Of a DNA stretch of 64,000 nt, positions 38,247 through 50,668 are shown piece after piece. The position numbers and the translations under genes are program-made. This DNA is from Distichodus sexfasciatus. Lineage: Eukaryota > Chordata > Actinopteri > Characiformes > Distichodontidae. Location of the stretch: contig JAVGVS010000005.1 in NCBI GenBank assembly GCA_032718565.1, forward strand, positions 903,501-967,500, in the 5' to 3' direction. The first letter of the stretch is position 1, and each line of letters opens with the position of its first letter. The notes under the pieces were generated by a model that did no database searches, was not told the DNA's origin, and saw only the letters and a list, made by a program, of their open reading frames with translations.

Positions 38247-38656
38247 TGGTTAGGATTTGAACCAAATGTCTCACTTTCACAATTTGACAGTGAGCTGGTT
38301 AAGATTTAATGGATTGCAACTCATTAGCTGTTAGCCTTGTAGCATGGTGGTTAGCCCAAACGTGGCTGAGAGCCCAAATAGGAAGGATGGCCACGCGAGT
38401 TGATTTAAGAACTCTCTTACACAAAGAGTTAGGATTGCCACAATAACCCGAGTTCTAACAGCACACACTCTTTCAAAGAGATAAACCAAATAACTGGAGC
38501 ACTCACAGTTGATGTCGAAGTGAATCGGAAAAAGGGCCAGTTTGACTGAATGGCAGAGCGATTCGCCACAAGGAAATGACTCCTTAAATACCCTTTGAAC
38601 CACGACCGGCCACGTCCCAATCCAACTACCGGCTGTGGAGCGGAGTGCGCATGACA
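38247..38656 (-). repeat. Ty3/gypsy 5' LTR
   Basis: In element orientation it begins TGTCATGCGC and runs to about 38247, where the expected TGTCA end is altered to TGGTTA on the + strand. It contains ACTCTTTGTGTAAGAGAG, shared with the other LTR. It would carry the element's promoter and polyadenylation signals; these are not individually resolved here. Confidence 0.9.
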
Positions 38657-38661
38657 ATTAC

Positions 38662-41600
38662 ATGTGTTTGCTAGAATATAGATTAACAGTAATAACTTTT
38701 CATTTGTATAGAACCATACAGTCTAATAGACATATCTGGATCAAATAAGGTCCTACACCTTCAGACGTTATAAAATAGCCTATGTTCCTGATTCCCACAA
38801 CAGCTCCATCTTTGTCGTCTGCTCTGAAGTTCTCTCCCTCTTCATATCTGACCTGGAAGGGGTAACTTACTGGCAGTGTCTCAAAGTGATGCTTTTAGAG
38901 TAATACTCAAAGGCCTGAGAAAGAATGTCTAGCATTTTTTTTGCCTTAAAAAACATTCTTTCTGGGGTGTTGCTTAACTCAACTGATGCGTGGGTTCCCA
39001 TTAACAGCATTTTAGCAGTGTGCAAGACAACTGAGTCTTCATATCCTGAGAAAATATGATTCAGGAAACCAGAATGTATTTTTTTCTATCACCATATCTT
39101 TGGGGGAGAAGTTGACATATATATGCACATTTCCTCACCAAAGATTTCAGTGCTGCTGGGTAAATTATGATGCCGGCTGTATTTCACAGGGGCCATATTT
39201 GTGGACTACAAAATGTGGGGGACTGAGATGTAAATTATTTCATTTTGTTCATCTCAACAAATTAAAACACTCTAATCCCAAGAATTAAAGTGATTCAGTG
39301 TTCTCTGCAGTCTAAGCCAATGCCATCCATTGCTAAATATGCTTTCCAGAGGCCCTTTGTATGCGCTATTGATGCTGGGCCAAAGTGTTTCCCCCAACTT
39401 CATTTATCAGATTTTCCCCCCTCTTTAGATGATCCCTGCCAAATTAGCACTAAGCCTGGTGTCATTTGTTACTGTGGTTTTGAAATACCTCAGTGAGCGA
39501 GATTTGGGCCGCTGCATAGAAACATGAACAGCCTGTGTTCCATTCTGAAAGAAGCTGCCTTAGAAGTTATATCCTTCAAAGGCACCTGTCCCAATTGGGG
39601 AGGATTGTACATATAAAGGTTCATATAAGGCATTACATTACGATCCTTCTATATCATACAACATTCTGCAAACTACATACAAAGTTTCTAAAGTTTTACT
39701 TGCCACAATAAAACATTAAAAGTAGCATGTGTGTAGACCATAAAAATCGATGAGTTGCTGGCTTACTAGAATTACTTCAGAGTGCACCTGTATGTTAATC
39801 ATTGCCAATCAAAACAGTTAAACAGTAGTAGTAGATTTATAATATTTTATAGATTTTCAGACATTGAGGCAAACACTTTGTCATCCATGTTTTATGGGTT
39901 TTCATAAGACTTTCAGCTAGCACCAAAATTATGGGAATGCTTTCATTTTGAAGGATGTAGCTTTGGAATCTGCCCAATTAAGGTACCTTTCAAGGCAGAC
40001 AAAGGACCTTTCAAATGGGATAGCTTTTGTCTTGGGAATGTACAAATGCCCCCAAAATGCTGCCTCAGCCTATATTCATGAGCTTATGGGAAAATTCATA
40101 ATTATGCCATCAGAAGTGATAACCAACTTGGAGAGCATTCCTAAGTTCATGTGAGAAATGAACTTTGCAAAAACAAGATTTTTGTTTAAGTTATATTAGT
40201 GCTAGTAGTATTAAGCTGACTGTTTTTTCATTAGCTCATTTCTGTTTGGGTGTTCTCATGTGCATACAATTCTGTTTTAGATTTCACTCAAATGAAGGTT
40301 CAGTATTGGATGCCAAGCAGTTTAAAGCAACCTTCAGAGTTGCTTGAACTTTCAAACCAGGGAGTTTATGCCACTAAAAAGTCCAGACTTTTATTATGGC
40401 TTTGCAGGAGAGTTCATGTGCACATCTGTATTCATCTCACCTTTACCATATGACTTAAACACACCACTAGGTAGTTGCCCCAAGAATAGAACACGCCAAG
40501 TGTTCCTTGCCCTGGACGGGGGGAGTTTCAGGTCTCTGGAGCATTGCCATGACTCCCATTACCGAACTTTCCGGGGCGCTGAGCTTCAGCGCAGGCTCTC
40601 ACCAAATGTCTTTTGACACTTTTGGCCAATTAAAAAGGACGAATCAGTGGCAAAGTGTAATTTGTTTCCAATCGACTATGCAGGTGATGCCAAGAGAGGT
40701 TATGTTAAATTTATAGGAGAAACACTAAAACTGCCAGGAGGACTTAAACAAATGACGTCCATTTATCATGATCAACATAAAGCGTGGATCATGGGCACGA
40801 AGCTTCGGTGCCTCTGACCAAAGCCCCTGGCCAAATTTAGTAAAGCTCGTTATTGCTCCGAGACTTCAAATGGAAAGGACATCTTAGTTCACATTAAATA
40901 TTGCTCTGAAAAATGACCTGGCGGCGGTTCAGCTCTAAGAAGTGTTAACGTTGGCACTTCCACTGTGTACACTCACGGTAAATTGTTTTAGTGTTTATTT
41001 GACGGCATATGCGCCAGGGATTGATGGATGGGAAATAAGACATCTCCTCTCATCTCCTATCTTTCCTTTTTCAGTCATATTGACTGGGATAACAGCTAAG
41101 CAAAAGGATGGCAACGCATGAAGGTCATTGAAAATCTTCTCGAAGTGCCAAGAAAGACTAAGTGGAAAGTTGAGTGGAGATGCCTACTGGGCTACCAGCA
41201 ATCATTTTTGTTTGTTTGTGTCATCTGTCAGTTACACATTTGCTACATCCACATAAGTTAAAACAAACAGCAAAATGACTGATGATTTCTAATCTTCAAA
41301 CAAACTTTTGCATATACTAAGATCATATAGGGGTTCTAAGAGGACACACGACAGGTTGAATGAAAACAGTACAATGCCCGTTTGGCCTAATTTACAGCCC
41401 TGCGAAGGGCCTAGCCTAACCTGACCCGATGACAAATTAACTCTCAGAGTGCTGCTAGTCTGGAAGCTACAGCCAACATCTTATTTTTTGGAACTTAAGT
41501 GGAGCAATGGGTCTTATTTAGAAACAGTAAATTAACACTATACGTATGATGCAGGGTGGACTGGATGGAGCAGTAGTGGGGTGGGTCGTTCACTTTTCAA

Positions 41601-44600
41601 GACAAATAAACATGAGATCGGGTTCAAATACAACTGCGTCTTTGTTAACATGGCTGAACGTATATCCTGAAACTTCCATTGGAAAATGAATAGAGGTGTA
41701 ACAGAGCACGGTGCAACTCCTTAAGCCAAACATCATTACTGGGGCAATTCAGGTTTTCCGTCCATTAGCAATTAACACCTATCATCCATTCATCATAATT
41801 AATTGGAGATTGCAGAATGGGCAACACAGACACTATTAACTCCAGATCACATAATTAAATACAACTCTGCTTCCCTGAGTTTGCATCCTACAAGCCTCCG
41901 ATTAAAGTCTCACTTAACAAATAAGCCTCTGTGCAGATGTAATGCTAGCCGGCTCTAACCCATTTCAACATGGATATTCTTCAGCTTTGAACACTTTTAC
42001 CTAGCCACACCATTCTCACCCCAGAAGAGCTCAAATTTATGACTTGTTATCCTTTTGTTAAATCTCCTTAACACCATTACATAACACACAGAGGGTAATG
42101 TACACATTAATGGGGAGAAGTGTGTAAATCCATCACAGGGCCATAAATTAGTTCTGGGCACTTTTGTGTGCGTGGATTACATTGCCGGGGGGATAATGGC
42201 CGGCAAGAGAGAGCCTGGTGTGATGGACGGTGGTTTTGACATGACTGGTGCTACAATAAATTGGCCCATGCTACAAAACGGCGGCCTGGTAACTCCCAAA
42301 CAACTCGGCCAAGATGTCGCCAGATGCCAGAGGTTTCGCTCATGCTGGAGTATTTATCTCTTTGAAATTCTACTTTGGCCTTGTTCTCTCTTTCTCTAGA
42401 GAGTAAAGATGACCACATGTAAATGGACATACTAAATGACTTGGTAGAAGTAAGGATGACCTGAGGTAAAATATGGCAGACTCACACAGGCGTGGATCGT
42501 ATTATCCATGGGAGGTGTTTTCATTTATTCCCATAATGACTACTTCTAACCCTAACTTTAACTCCTAACCTATCTCTGTAGAGTAGCTTCCATAAAAGCA
42601 TTTATTTCCTCATGAGGACTCATGCTTATATAGAAAAATGTCTTCACAAATTTGACTTATTTAAAGTGATTCTTTCAGTTTGGGTACAATGGTCCTGACA
42701 AAAAAAACCCCTCAGAAAACAAAGTCTTGTAAAGCACTCTATATGTTAGCTATACATCAAGCCCCAGTCAAGAACCATTACATGTTAGAGAAACCCACTG
42801 AAGAATGTTTTGTGTGTTTATGTAAAATCTGCAACTACTATGTTTCTCTAAACACATGGAAGGATCCAGATGAGTAGAATGCACAAAGCCCACTATACTC
42901 CTGTCTGCTCACTGTTACAGTGATTCCAGAAGAGGATGCATTAATATAGAATTAGATTCATTAGAAACACATGTTTATCAATGAGCTGTGAAAGTACAGA
43001 AAAACATACTAATGACTCTCTGTTTTCATTTCTCTGGAGATCTGAGAGGCAAAGAGGGAAAAAGACTAAGAGAAAGAGATAAATGCATGAGGGATAAAGA
43101 AGAAGGGAATGCAAAAAGAAAAAGAGAAAGCAACAAGAATGTCCAGGGAGGACGCCACAATGAACCATCATCATTAAGAATCTGAAAAGAGAGGCCTCAT
43201 ATATCCAAAAAGAAAACAATAACTTATTTGCTCTGACCCTCATACAGGGGGTTTCCTCTGGAATCTCACTGTTTTACGTTCCACTTACTCCTTCTGTTTA
43301 ACCAATGTGAACCTTACCAAGGTTCAGGTTTAGTTAGAGAGCAAACAGAATCCCTCCCAGGCCACTAACTTAACTCCAGATTCCAGCAGGCAATATTGGC
43401 TTCTGGCAGCAGCCAGTGGAAAGTGTAGACATCTTCAGTGGTTGACACCCTGAAGATGAAGGGAATTGGGAAGCGGTCATGCTCGTGGTTGATACCGCTC
43501 ATCCATCAGAAGCTCAGCTCAGAAAAAGTAGCATTTTTGGTATTTGCATATAGGATGACATAATTACTTTACTTTACAAATGATCTTAGATATATGAACT
43601 TACAACACATTACAAAATTTTTGAAGACAACTAAATGCACAAGAGTCTGTAATCCACAAATAAGAATCAGCTTGAATAAAAAAGATTTGAGGATTCCCAC
43701 AGCTTTCTCTCTGCACAGCTATGCTGTGGTTGGATAACTAAGCTTTTCACCTTTTTTAGGAATTACAGCTCTGAGAGCAGGACGTGTCTGAGCGGGAGCT
43801 GAGTAATCCAGAGGAGTGTGATTGATGGAGGCAGAGATAGAGAGAAGCTCACACTGTCGACAGAGTGGACTAATATTATTGTAAATTGCACCGGGAGGTA
43901 CCATGGCACACAACCCGATGCATACAACGAGCTACAGGTCTAGATGTCTTGGGGTAATCATAACTGTCCTGTGGTGCTGCTTCACCAATTCTGGAACACT
44001 AACAGAGGACCAGTCAAAGAAGAGATGCATGGCCAGATTATACTGAATAGATAAGATTAGAAAGAGCTATAATTATTTATGGCCATACACAGAAAGCACT
44101 GTCCCTGCAGAGGCATGTCAACCTTCACCAATGTGCAGCTTCCGAAAATGTGACAAATGACATTTTATGCTTGTCCGCTTCCCATTAGGCTGGAACCCAA
44201 ATATCCTGCTAAAATCACCCACAATGCCCTGTAAAATCTGGTCTCCTAATCATCCTAATTATTCAATTCTCTCCTGCCCCTTCAGCATCTTGGTTAATAT
44301 GTGGTGAGTGTACTTGAGCTGAATTAGTGCTGTTAAATCATTCAGGCAGAACTTCACATTACTGCTGCTTGAGGTGGAGAAACATTGACTCATGTTTAAA
44401 GTATATCTACATTTGCTCATTCATTCATTTTCATTGATTAAGTATGAGGTGATGAAGAGGTGATGGAGACGTTGCCAGCTGAGTCTAGTGGGTTAGGAGC
44501 TCAGTTTTGCTTCTCACTTAAAGGATGTCACATTTTTTTTACCTTACAATGGTGAGCAACCCCTATAGACCCTAATAACACAACACAACAAAAGCAGTCC

Positions 44601-44654
44601 AAGCGTTTTGGAGTATTTTCCAACTACTAACCAGAACCAAATATTCTTATTTTC
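38662..44654. other. Non-coding intergenic DNA
   Basis: No exon is supported. GC-richer unique stretches at about 40480-40960 and 42130-42400 may be regulatory. A stretch at about 42540-42660 with CTAACCCTAACTTTAACTCC resembles, in reverse, the GTTAGG-rich spacer of the element at 4331-4625. This relationship is tentative. Confidence 0.65.
42130..42400. promoter_or_regulatory. Candidate regulatory island
   Basis: A block with higher GC content than its flanks and no simple repeats, including CCGGGGGGATAATGGCCGG near 42184-42202. The 77-codon frame across it has no recognisable domain. Enhancer function is inferred only from composition and its position about 8.5 kb upstream of hand2. Confidence 0.22.
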
Positions 44655-44770
44655 AAGGCGAGGCAAGGCAAGTTTATTTATAGAGCACATTATCATACAC
44701 AAGGGTCATTCAATGTGCTTTATAGAAACAATGTTAAAATGTTAAAATTAAAGATAAAAAGAAAAAGTAA
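44655..44770 (-). mobile_element. 3' tail of a non-LTR retrotransposon
   Basis: It starts AAGGCGAGGCAAGGCAAG and continues TTTATTTATAGAGCACATT and CAATGTGCTTTATAGAAAC. In reverse orientation this is the kind of 3' terminus, ending in short CCTTG-type tandem units, that caps many fish LINE copies. Only the tail remains. The family is recalled from general knowledge and not verified. Confidence 0.5.
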
Positions 44771-47279
44771 TAAGAGAAGAAATAAAAATAAAGATTAAAA
44801 AAAGAAGTAAAATGATTAAAAGTGCTCTAAAAATATTTTTAAAATCAGGCACAGTCAACAGCTCAGCACTCAAGTGTGGATAACCTGCTCTAAAGTACAG
44901 TACATCGGGATGCTTGCTGTGAATACAGTGCACACCACATGCATTAACACACATGATTCTGATTAAAAGCCTGTGTCCCCTTGTTTTATTGGATTTTGGG
45001 TGTGCTGCATAATCAGGTTAGTACTATAGCATTGTGCTAGATCTTGAGATCAGTTTTAGTTTTAGGTTTTTTATTCATGAAACAGCCCTAAGGTCTGTAA
45101 AGAAAAAAGGTGAGCTCAGACATGAGGGGTGGCATTGCAGTAGAGGGTGTAACTGAATCAAACTGTCTTGGCGGGAAAGCACTAGCTGGATGGATGATGA
45201 TTAGAAAACACCAGTAGCCCTGAGGCAGAGCTATCCTCATTAGGCTAACAATTTTTTGTTATCATTTTATTTGTGGGGAGATTGATCACTGATAATGTGT
45301 AATGAAGCGTCTGGTAATGGCCAAGAAGGGGAAATGGCTGATTGGTTTGTCAGTGTGGATTTGAGCATAGTGCGGCTGCTGTGTATGTGTGTTTGTGTGT
45401 CTATGTGTACATATATCTTACCACAAAGAATTTGGCTCATACAACAAATTATTTTAACTGGTATCCAAGTATTACTGGTTCAAAAACTCCTATTATACAT
45501 TTTTACAGATAAAAACACTACTGACCATATTTTGTTTTATAGAGAAATTTTTTGATAAATAGATGAATAATGTAATGTTTTTAGAAACAGCTTAAATAAA
45601 GGTTTTATTAAAAAATTTTGCTTGAACGACACCAGTTCATTACTTTGCCAGCAACACCATCCTTAGAGTGTAAAATTGTGTGTATGTTTTTGCACAGTTT
45701 TGTGTGTGTCATTCAGTATATCTGCTTTCCATTGTGTCAGGCGTGCTCTCATCTTACTGTCTTCAGGGTTTCACACAGTGAAGCTCAGTATGACCTCTAG
45801 CGCAATGGAAGATTAAACCCTCCATTATGGAGAGTCCTCACTCTCACCCCCTTTCTGCTTTACAAAATCAGCAACGCAGGAAATAAAGACAGATCTGACC
45901 CCATGTACGTGTGTGTATGTGCATTGAAAAATAAACTCTGGTGAAGGGGAGATGAGGCCTTTGATCCATTCTAAAATAATGTGCAGGAAGAAAGGGGAAT
46001 GAGTGCCAGAGTTGACAGTGTTGAAAAGTCAAGGAGGAGAAGAGGAGAGACGAGGTGAAATCAGCATTGCAGTGGGAAAACTGCACATACACAGCATAGG
46101 ATCACAGATAAGCAGAACAGGGAGTGGAGATAGCACGACATGAGAAGTTTCAGTTCAGACACAGGGGCCTTACAGTCTCCTGCCATCTGCAGTCAGGAGT
46201 TAGCGCTCTCCAGCCCTCACCAGGAGCACAGAGCGTCTGACCTGACGTCTCTCCAACAGGAGAGGAGACGCGTGGGAACAGAGAGGATTTTAGGAAAATC
46301 ACATGGGTACATTGTGTCAGTGTATAGGAAAGGATGAGCTATTAGGTGTTGGGAGGGTGAACAGGTGTCATGGGAAGAGGATGAGGAAGTGATGAGTATT
46401 GGTGATAAGAGTTATTAATGAGACAGAAAGTTAGAAATGAGTGGCACATGGGGGTGGGGGGGTGGGGGGGGGCATAGGGCTGATGATATATTCATATTGT
46501 TGGGATTGAAATTTTTCAGTTTTTAAATATTCTAGTGATATTTTATTTTAGTGATCCTTAACAGCAGTGCTTTATGTTGGCGTGTAGATAAACATGCTAG
46601 CTACTTTCCTTCTTGTACAGAAATTAAGGTTTATAGAAGCTATAAAGGATCACAAAGTCAGGATGTAATCAAGGGGATTTTTTATTATTACCGCCCATGT
46701 ATGATGCATACAATAAAATACACAGACACTTACAATAAGACATACACGTAAGTCAGTAAGTTGTCCTAAGCAGAAAAGTATGAACAGATCGACTGATGAT
46801 TCTGCGAAAACCAGAACGTAAAATATGTAATAAATGTCTTGATGCTCTTTTGAAGGAGATTGGCCCTCAAATCAAAATTAATTTCCACTAAATTCATCCA
46901 AATTATATAAAAATTAAAGTGTATATAAAAATAACTAATAACTGAAGAAGTGTGCTTTATTTGTTCAAGATAAGAGATGTGTCTTTTATTAGGCATTAGA
47001 AGATGGTAATGAGCGGATGGACAATTATAGCAATAGGAACGCAGATCGTTGTAAAACCTTCTACATTCTGATAAAAATATTGGGTTTTTTATAAAAAAGA
47101 AATTACATTGTAAACCACACGTGCTATATGTGAAGAGAACTTTTGTAATGTACAACATTTCCAAAAACTAACAAGGTTCAGCGTTAACGGAGATACTACA
47201 TGCTTTTATATAAATTGTATATTGTTTGCTTTTTCTGTTCGTCAAAATGTGTTCCTAGTTAATTTATTTCACCTTTGTT
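44771..47279. other. Non-coding DNA upstream of hand2
   Basis: No transposon and no exon recognised. A G-rich run lies at 46450-46472. The 132-codon - strand frame at 46766-47164 lies in AT-rich DNA and has no recognisable domain. Confidence 0.65.
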
Positions 47280-47760
47280 TGCGGCATTAAAAATAAAAGA
47301 AACTCCTTTTTCAGCAGCTCAATGCATCCTGCTGTAATGGCCGTAATTCATGGAAACAGATGAATTGCATTAAAATCTCGTAAATGTCCCTTAAATCTGG
47401 CCTTTTACCTGCTCCGTATCAGCTGGCATATCAGATCGGCTTAATACTGGTATAAATTAGGCTGGGTCGCTTGTTACGGCTTACCTGTCTGGATTTTCCT
47501 TTGGCGAGGTGGGAAAAATATGTCATTTCAGTGAAATCTGACCATCAAACTACCGCGACAAAACGGCAAAAGGGCAAAAGCTGAACTCGGGAGAGCCGAT
47601 TTGGCCGCAATTTCCAGCGCTGTGATTCCGGGCTGCTTTATTTTAAGGCTCTGAATTGGAGCGGTTCCCAAACACAGTGCCAGGGTGACTTAATGAGCAC
47701 CTTCGGCCCGGGGAGTGGGGAGACACTCATGATTTAGCAGCTCTGTGATCAGGTATAGTG
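47280..47760. promoter_or_regulatory. hand2: Candidate hand2 upstream enhancer region
   Basis: This block about 3-3.4 kb upstream of the predicted start site is strikingly less AT-rich and less repetitive than its neighbours. It has a CAGCTG E-box at 47420-47425 and homeodomain-type cores such as GTAATTC and CTTAAT. In mouse, cardiac and branchial-arch Hand2 enhancers lie within several kilobases upstream. That this block is an equivalent is inference from position and composition; no alignment was possible. Confidence 0.35.
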
Positions 47761-48724
47761 TGTTACTTTTATTTAGACCGACCTCATTCTGCAACATAAT
47801 TTTTTCCTGAATCTACAATACTTTCTAAAACTGCGGTGACGACGCACGTATCGTTAGAAGGACAATTAAAATGAAAGTTATGTAACATGAGTAGTTTTTG
47901 GGGTGGGAAAAACCTTTTATTGGTATGGACGTGTATGTTATATATTTCAGGTTCTTGGGATGGAAAAGATGTTATTTTATGGCACCAATGAAAAAATATA
48001 CATGAATTTAGGAGTTATTCATGCATTTTTATTCACACTGCTCCTGAACTGATCCAGGTTTGTTGATTTTGATGTATGAGTGGGTAAGAAATCGTAAAAT
48101 GAAATGCTCGTTAGTGATTAATAAGTCTTTTATCAACCCAGTAAAGCATTTCGGAACACTTATGTATGTGTGTGTGTGTGTGTTTATGTACAGTCTGAAT
48201 AATTATAGTAGTAAGAGTAATTATTGTAATGAGCAGTGAAAATGATTATTAATAATAACATTAAAGTAATGTACTTTTTTTTCTTTTTTCTTTTTTTATT
48301 TTTCAAATTCAGATTAAGGAAATAATCCTGCATGGCGCAAAAGGTTTGCTTTAAAGACCAATGTTGCTGGATCTAAAACTGACACAAAGATCCAGACTTT
48401 AATCGTAATTATGAAGCAATAATGCATTTGTTATTGACCTCTTTTCACAGCGAATATTAGCAAGAAGTTCATGCTCGTGATTCCAGCTCAAGGCACTGCT
48501 TTGATGCATAGTCTCGCACATTTATTAAACACTTCTGTCATGCTTAAATATTTGGCTCTGCATAACTTTATTTATTTGTAGAAAATTCGGTTTGAAAGGA
48601 GATGAGAAGCAGGGGAGGAGTTTGCAACAGGAGTCTGACCAAGTGACCTACAGGCTGATTATGTGTCATTAACTGGAGACTCGGTGCATTTAAATGGCTC
48701 AAGAACTTCCAATCAGACAGATAA

Positions 48725-48729
<5 letters not shown>
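47761..48729. other. Non-coding DNA upstream of hand2
   Basis: AT-rich, with a GT run at about 48168-48183 and a T-rich stretch at 48277-48305. No exon. Confidence 0.7.

Positions 48730-48762
<33 letters not shown>
48730..48762. repeat. (CA)n microsatellite
   Basis: About 16 CA units. Confidence 0.97.
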
Positions 48763-48763
<1 letters not shown>

Positions 48764-48836
48764 GACTTAAACACGAATAAATCACCGGCCGTCATTGAGA
48801 GATTTGCGATTTCTTATACACACTCACGCGCTTCAC

Positions 48837-48837
48837 C

Positions 48838-48872
<35 letters not shown>

Positions 48873-48884
48873 TGTGTGAGAGAG

Positions 48885-48939
<55 letters not shown>
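48837..48939. repeat. Compound (GT)n(GA)n microsatellite
   Basis: About 20 GT units followed by about 32 GA units with AAAG interruptions. The GT part is complementary to the (CA)n tract about 75 bases upstream, so the pair could form a hairpin. Confidence 0.97.
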
Positions 48940-48941
<2 letters not shown>

Positions 48942-49392
48942 GCACGCACACACCACACCGACAAACAGATAATGCCCGTTCACACAGCATTGTTTAGCAT
49001 ACATGTAGTGTGTGGGCTCTGGAGTGACTGCGAATTATCCAAATAAAATAACTCACATGTCAGCTTCAAGTCCTCCCAAAGAGCTCGCCATAAACACAGA
49101 TACTTAGAAAAATGGACCATTAGGCCTTTAGGGCTGTACAGCCTCAAAACACGTCCATAAGAATCATTTTCATCAATGTGAGCAACTTGTTTGCCGAAGG
49201 ATTAATCCAACAACGTCAAAACATACAGACAGTGTACTTTGTTGGATTTTACTTGCTATTTTATATCACAGATAATGTGATTTCTTTCACCACGTTCAAT
49301 TAGTATACTGTTTATTATAATTTGTTATATAAAATTAAATATAGACATATCAGTAATTAATCATTCAACATAAGCGTTATTTGTAATACAGA

Positions 49393-49443
<51 letters not shown>

Positions 49444-50600
49444 GCGCTGCAATTGTGCACAAAGCCCATGGGATACGGCATAAACACGTTGTTGGTAACC
49501 CAAAAACTAAATACATTGTACACTCATGATATTAACGCGCATGATAGCAGCATGATCAAACGGCGTGAGGTTTTATAAATAATTATTTAAAACACTGAAT
49601 GGTGTTAAAATAAAATAAAAAATCAGTAAAGAGACAAGTGTTTTCCTATGATTGTGCATACGTGATATGCGGATGCGATGACTGATACTTGTTTAAATAC
49701 TTATAAAATTCAGTTCAACTCAATTCAAAAGACAATGTGAGGAACACGAAAACATACACACAGTCCTGAATAAAGCTCGTTTACTTTGATGGAAAACAAA
49801 CGATATAGGCCTATATACAGTGATAATCCCAAAATCGGTACCGCTGACAGATTTCGCACGTTTGAATTATTTGCAACATTTACAGATAACGCGCTGTTAT
49901 CTGAAACCTTTACAAACAATATGAGCTTTTTCTACAAACGTGTGATTAACAGCGCGCAGACATACTTTAATATTATTGGGTCATTTCTTTTTTTTTTGTA
50001 ATTTTTCCGTCTTTTTCGGAAAATAGAGACCCCATTTGGCCCGTTATTTTATCAAGTGTGTAGGTTACTCTAAAACAGGTAATAATACGATATCGAAAAC
50101 GTCTATTTCTACCCGAAAGCATGACTGCTAAAATTCTTTACTGAATAAAAAAAACATCAAACAGCAAATACATCATGCATGCTTAAAAGTAACGTCTAAT
50201 GTACATTTAATGACTAAATGCATTTTGACGAATGATAATGGCTTCAAAAACAGAAACACTAAAAGTTACAAGTAACTACAGTCCACGTTTACTGCAAAAT
50301 AATATGTAGTGAGTGGACTATATTAATAATGATAGTAATATTTATTTGAAAAATAGAACTCTCAAACACCCCATCAAACAGAGAAATTAATCATGCAACT
50401 GTAGAATTCGCATGTTCCTAATATGGTTATTATTTTTCAGTCAAAAAGAACGATCTTTTGTTCATAACTCTAAAATTATAGGATGAAGTTGTATATATTT
50501 CACAGTATTAACGATATTAATAAAAGCTGCCAGAACTGCAAAGGGTTGGTGTAATTTGGGAGTGTAAACACGGGGCGATGCACTCCATGTCCCTCCTCCA
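48940..50600. other. Non-coding DNA upstream of hand2
   Basis: A TTA trinucleotide microsatellite occupies 49392-49443. The rest is AT-rich unique sequence without a supported exon. Confidence 0.7.
49392..49443. repeat. (ATT)n microsatellite
   Basis: About 17 uninterrupted trinucleotide units. Confidence 0.97.
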
Positions 50601-50668
50601 CTCTAATGGGATTGGTTTAGAACAGCCCTGACGGCGTATATGAGCTCCACCAGCTCCAACATGAAGTT
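50601..50668 (+). promoter_or_regulatory. hand2: Predicted hand2 core promoter
   Basis: An inverted CCAAT box (GATTGG, 50610-50615) is followed by a TATA-like GTATATGAG (TATATG at 50637-50642). Transcription would then begin about 25-30 bases further on, near 50667, giving a 5' leader of about 520 bases before the hand2 start codon. Surrounding DNA is less AT-rich and non-repetitive. The start site is predicted from these motifs only. Confidence 0.55.

Larger units (their letters stand above)
34795..38656 (-). mobile_element. Ty3/gypsy LTR retrotransposon, degraded
   Basis: The element is bounded by LTRs and flanked by the 5-bp direct repeat ATTAC (34790-34794 and 38657-38661), the footprint of integrase-mediated insertion. 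Its outer ends are the inverted pair TGTCA and TGACA. All coding remnants run on the - strand in the order gag, reverse transcriptase, RNase H, integrase, which is the Ty3/gypsy order. No envelope-like frame is seen. The internal region is heavily damaged by stops, frameshifts and deletions. By eye the LTRs differ at about 40 of roughly 390 positions, so the insertion is old. Confidence 0.95.

Noticed and set aside
46766..47164. 132-codon - strand frame
   Set aside because: The composition is dominated by Phe, Tyr, Ile and Asn as expected of AT-rich DNA. No signal peptide, domain or splice context was found.
48792..49046. Arg/Glu- and Ser/Leu-repeat frames
   Set aside because: These are translations of the (GT)n(GA)n microsatellite on either strand.
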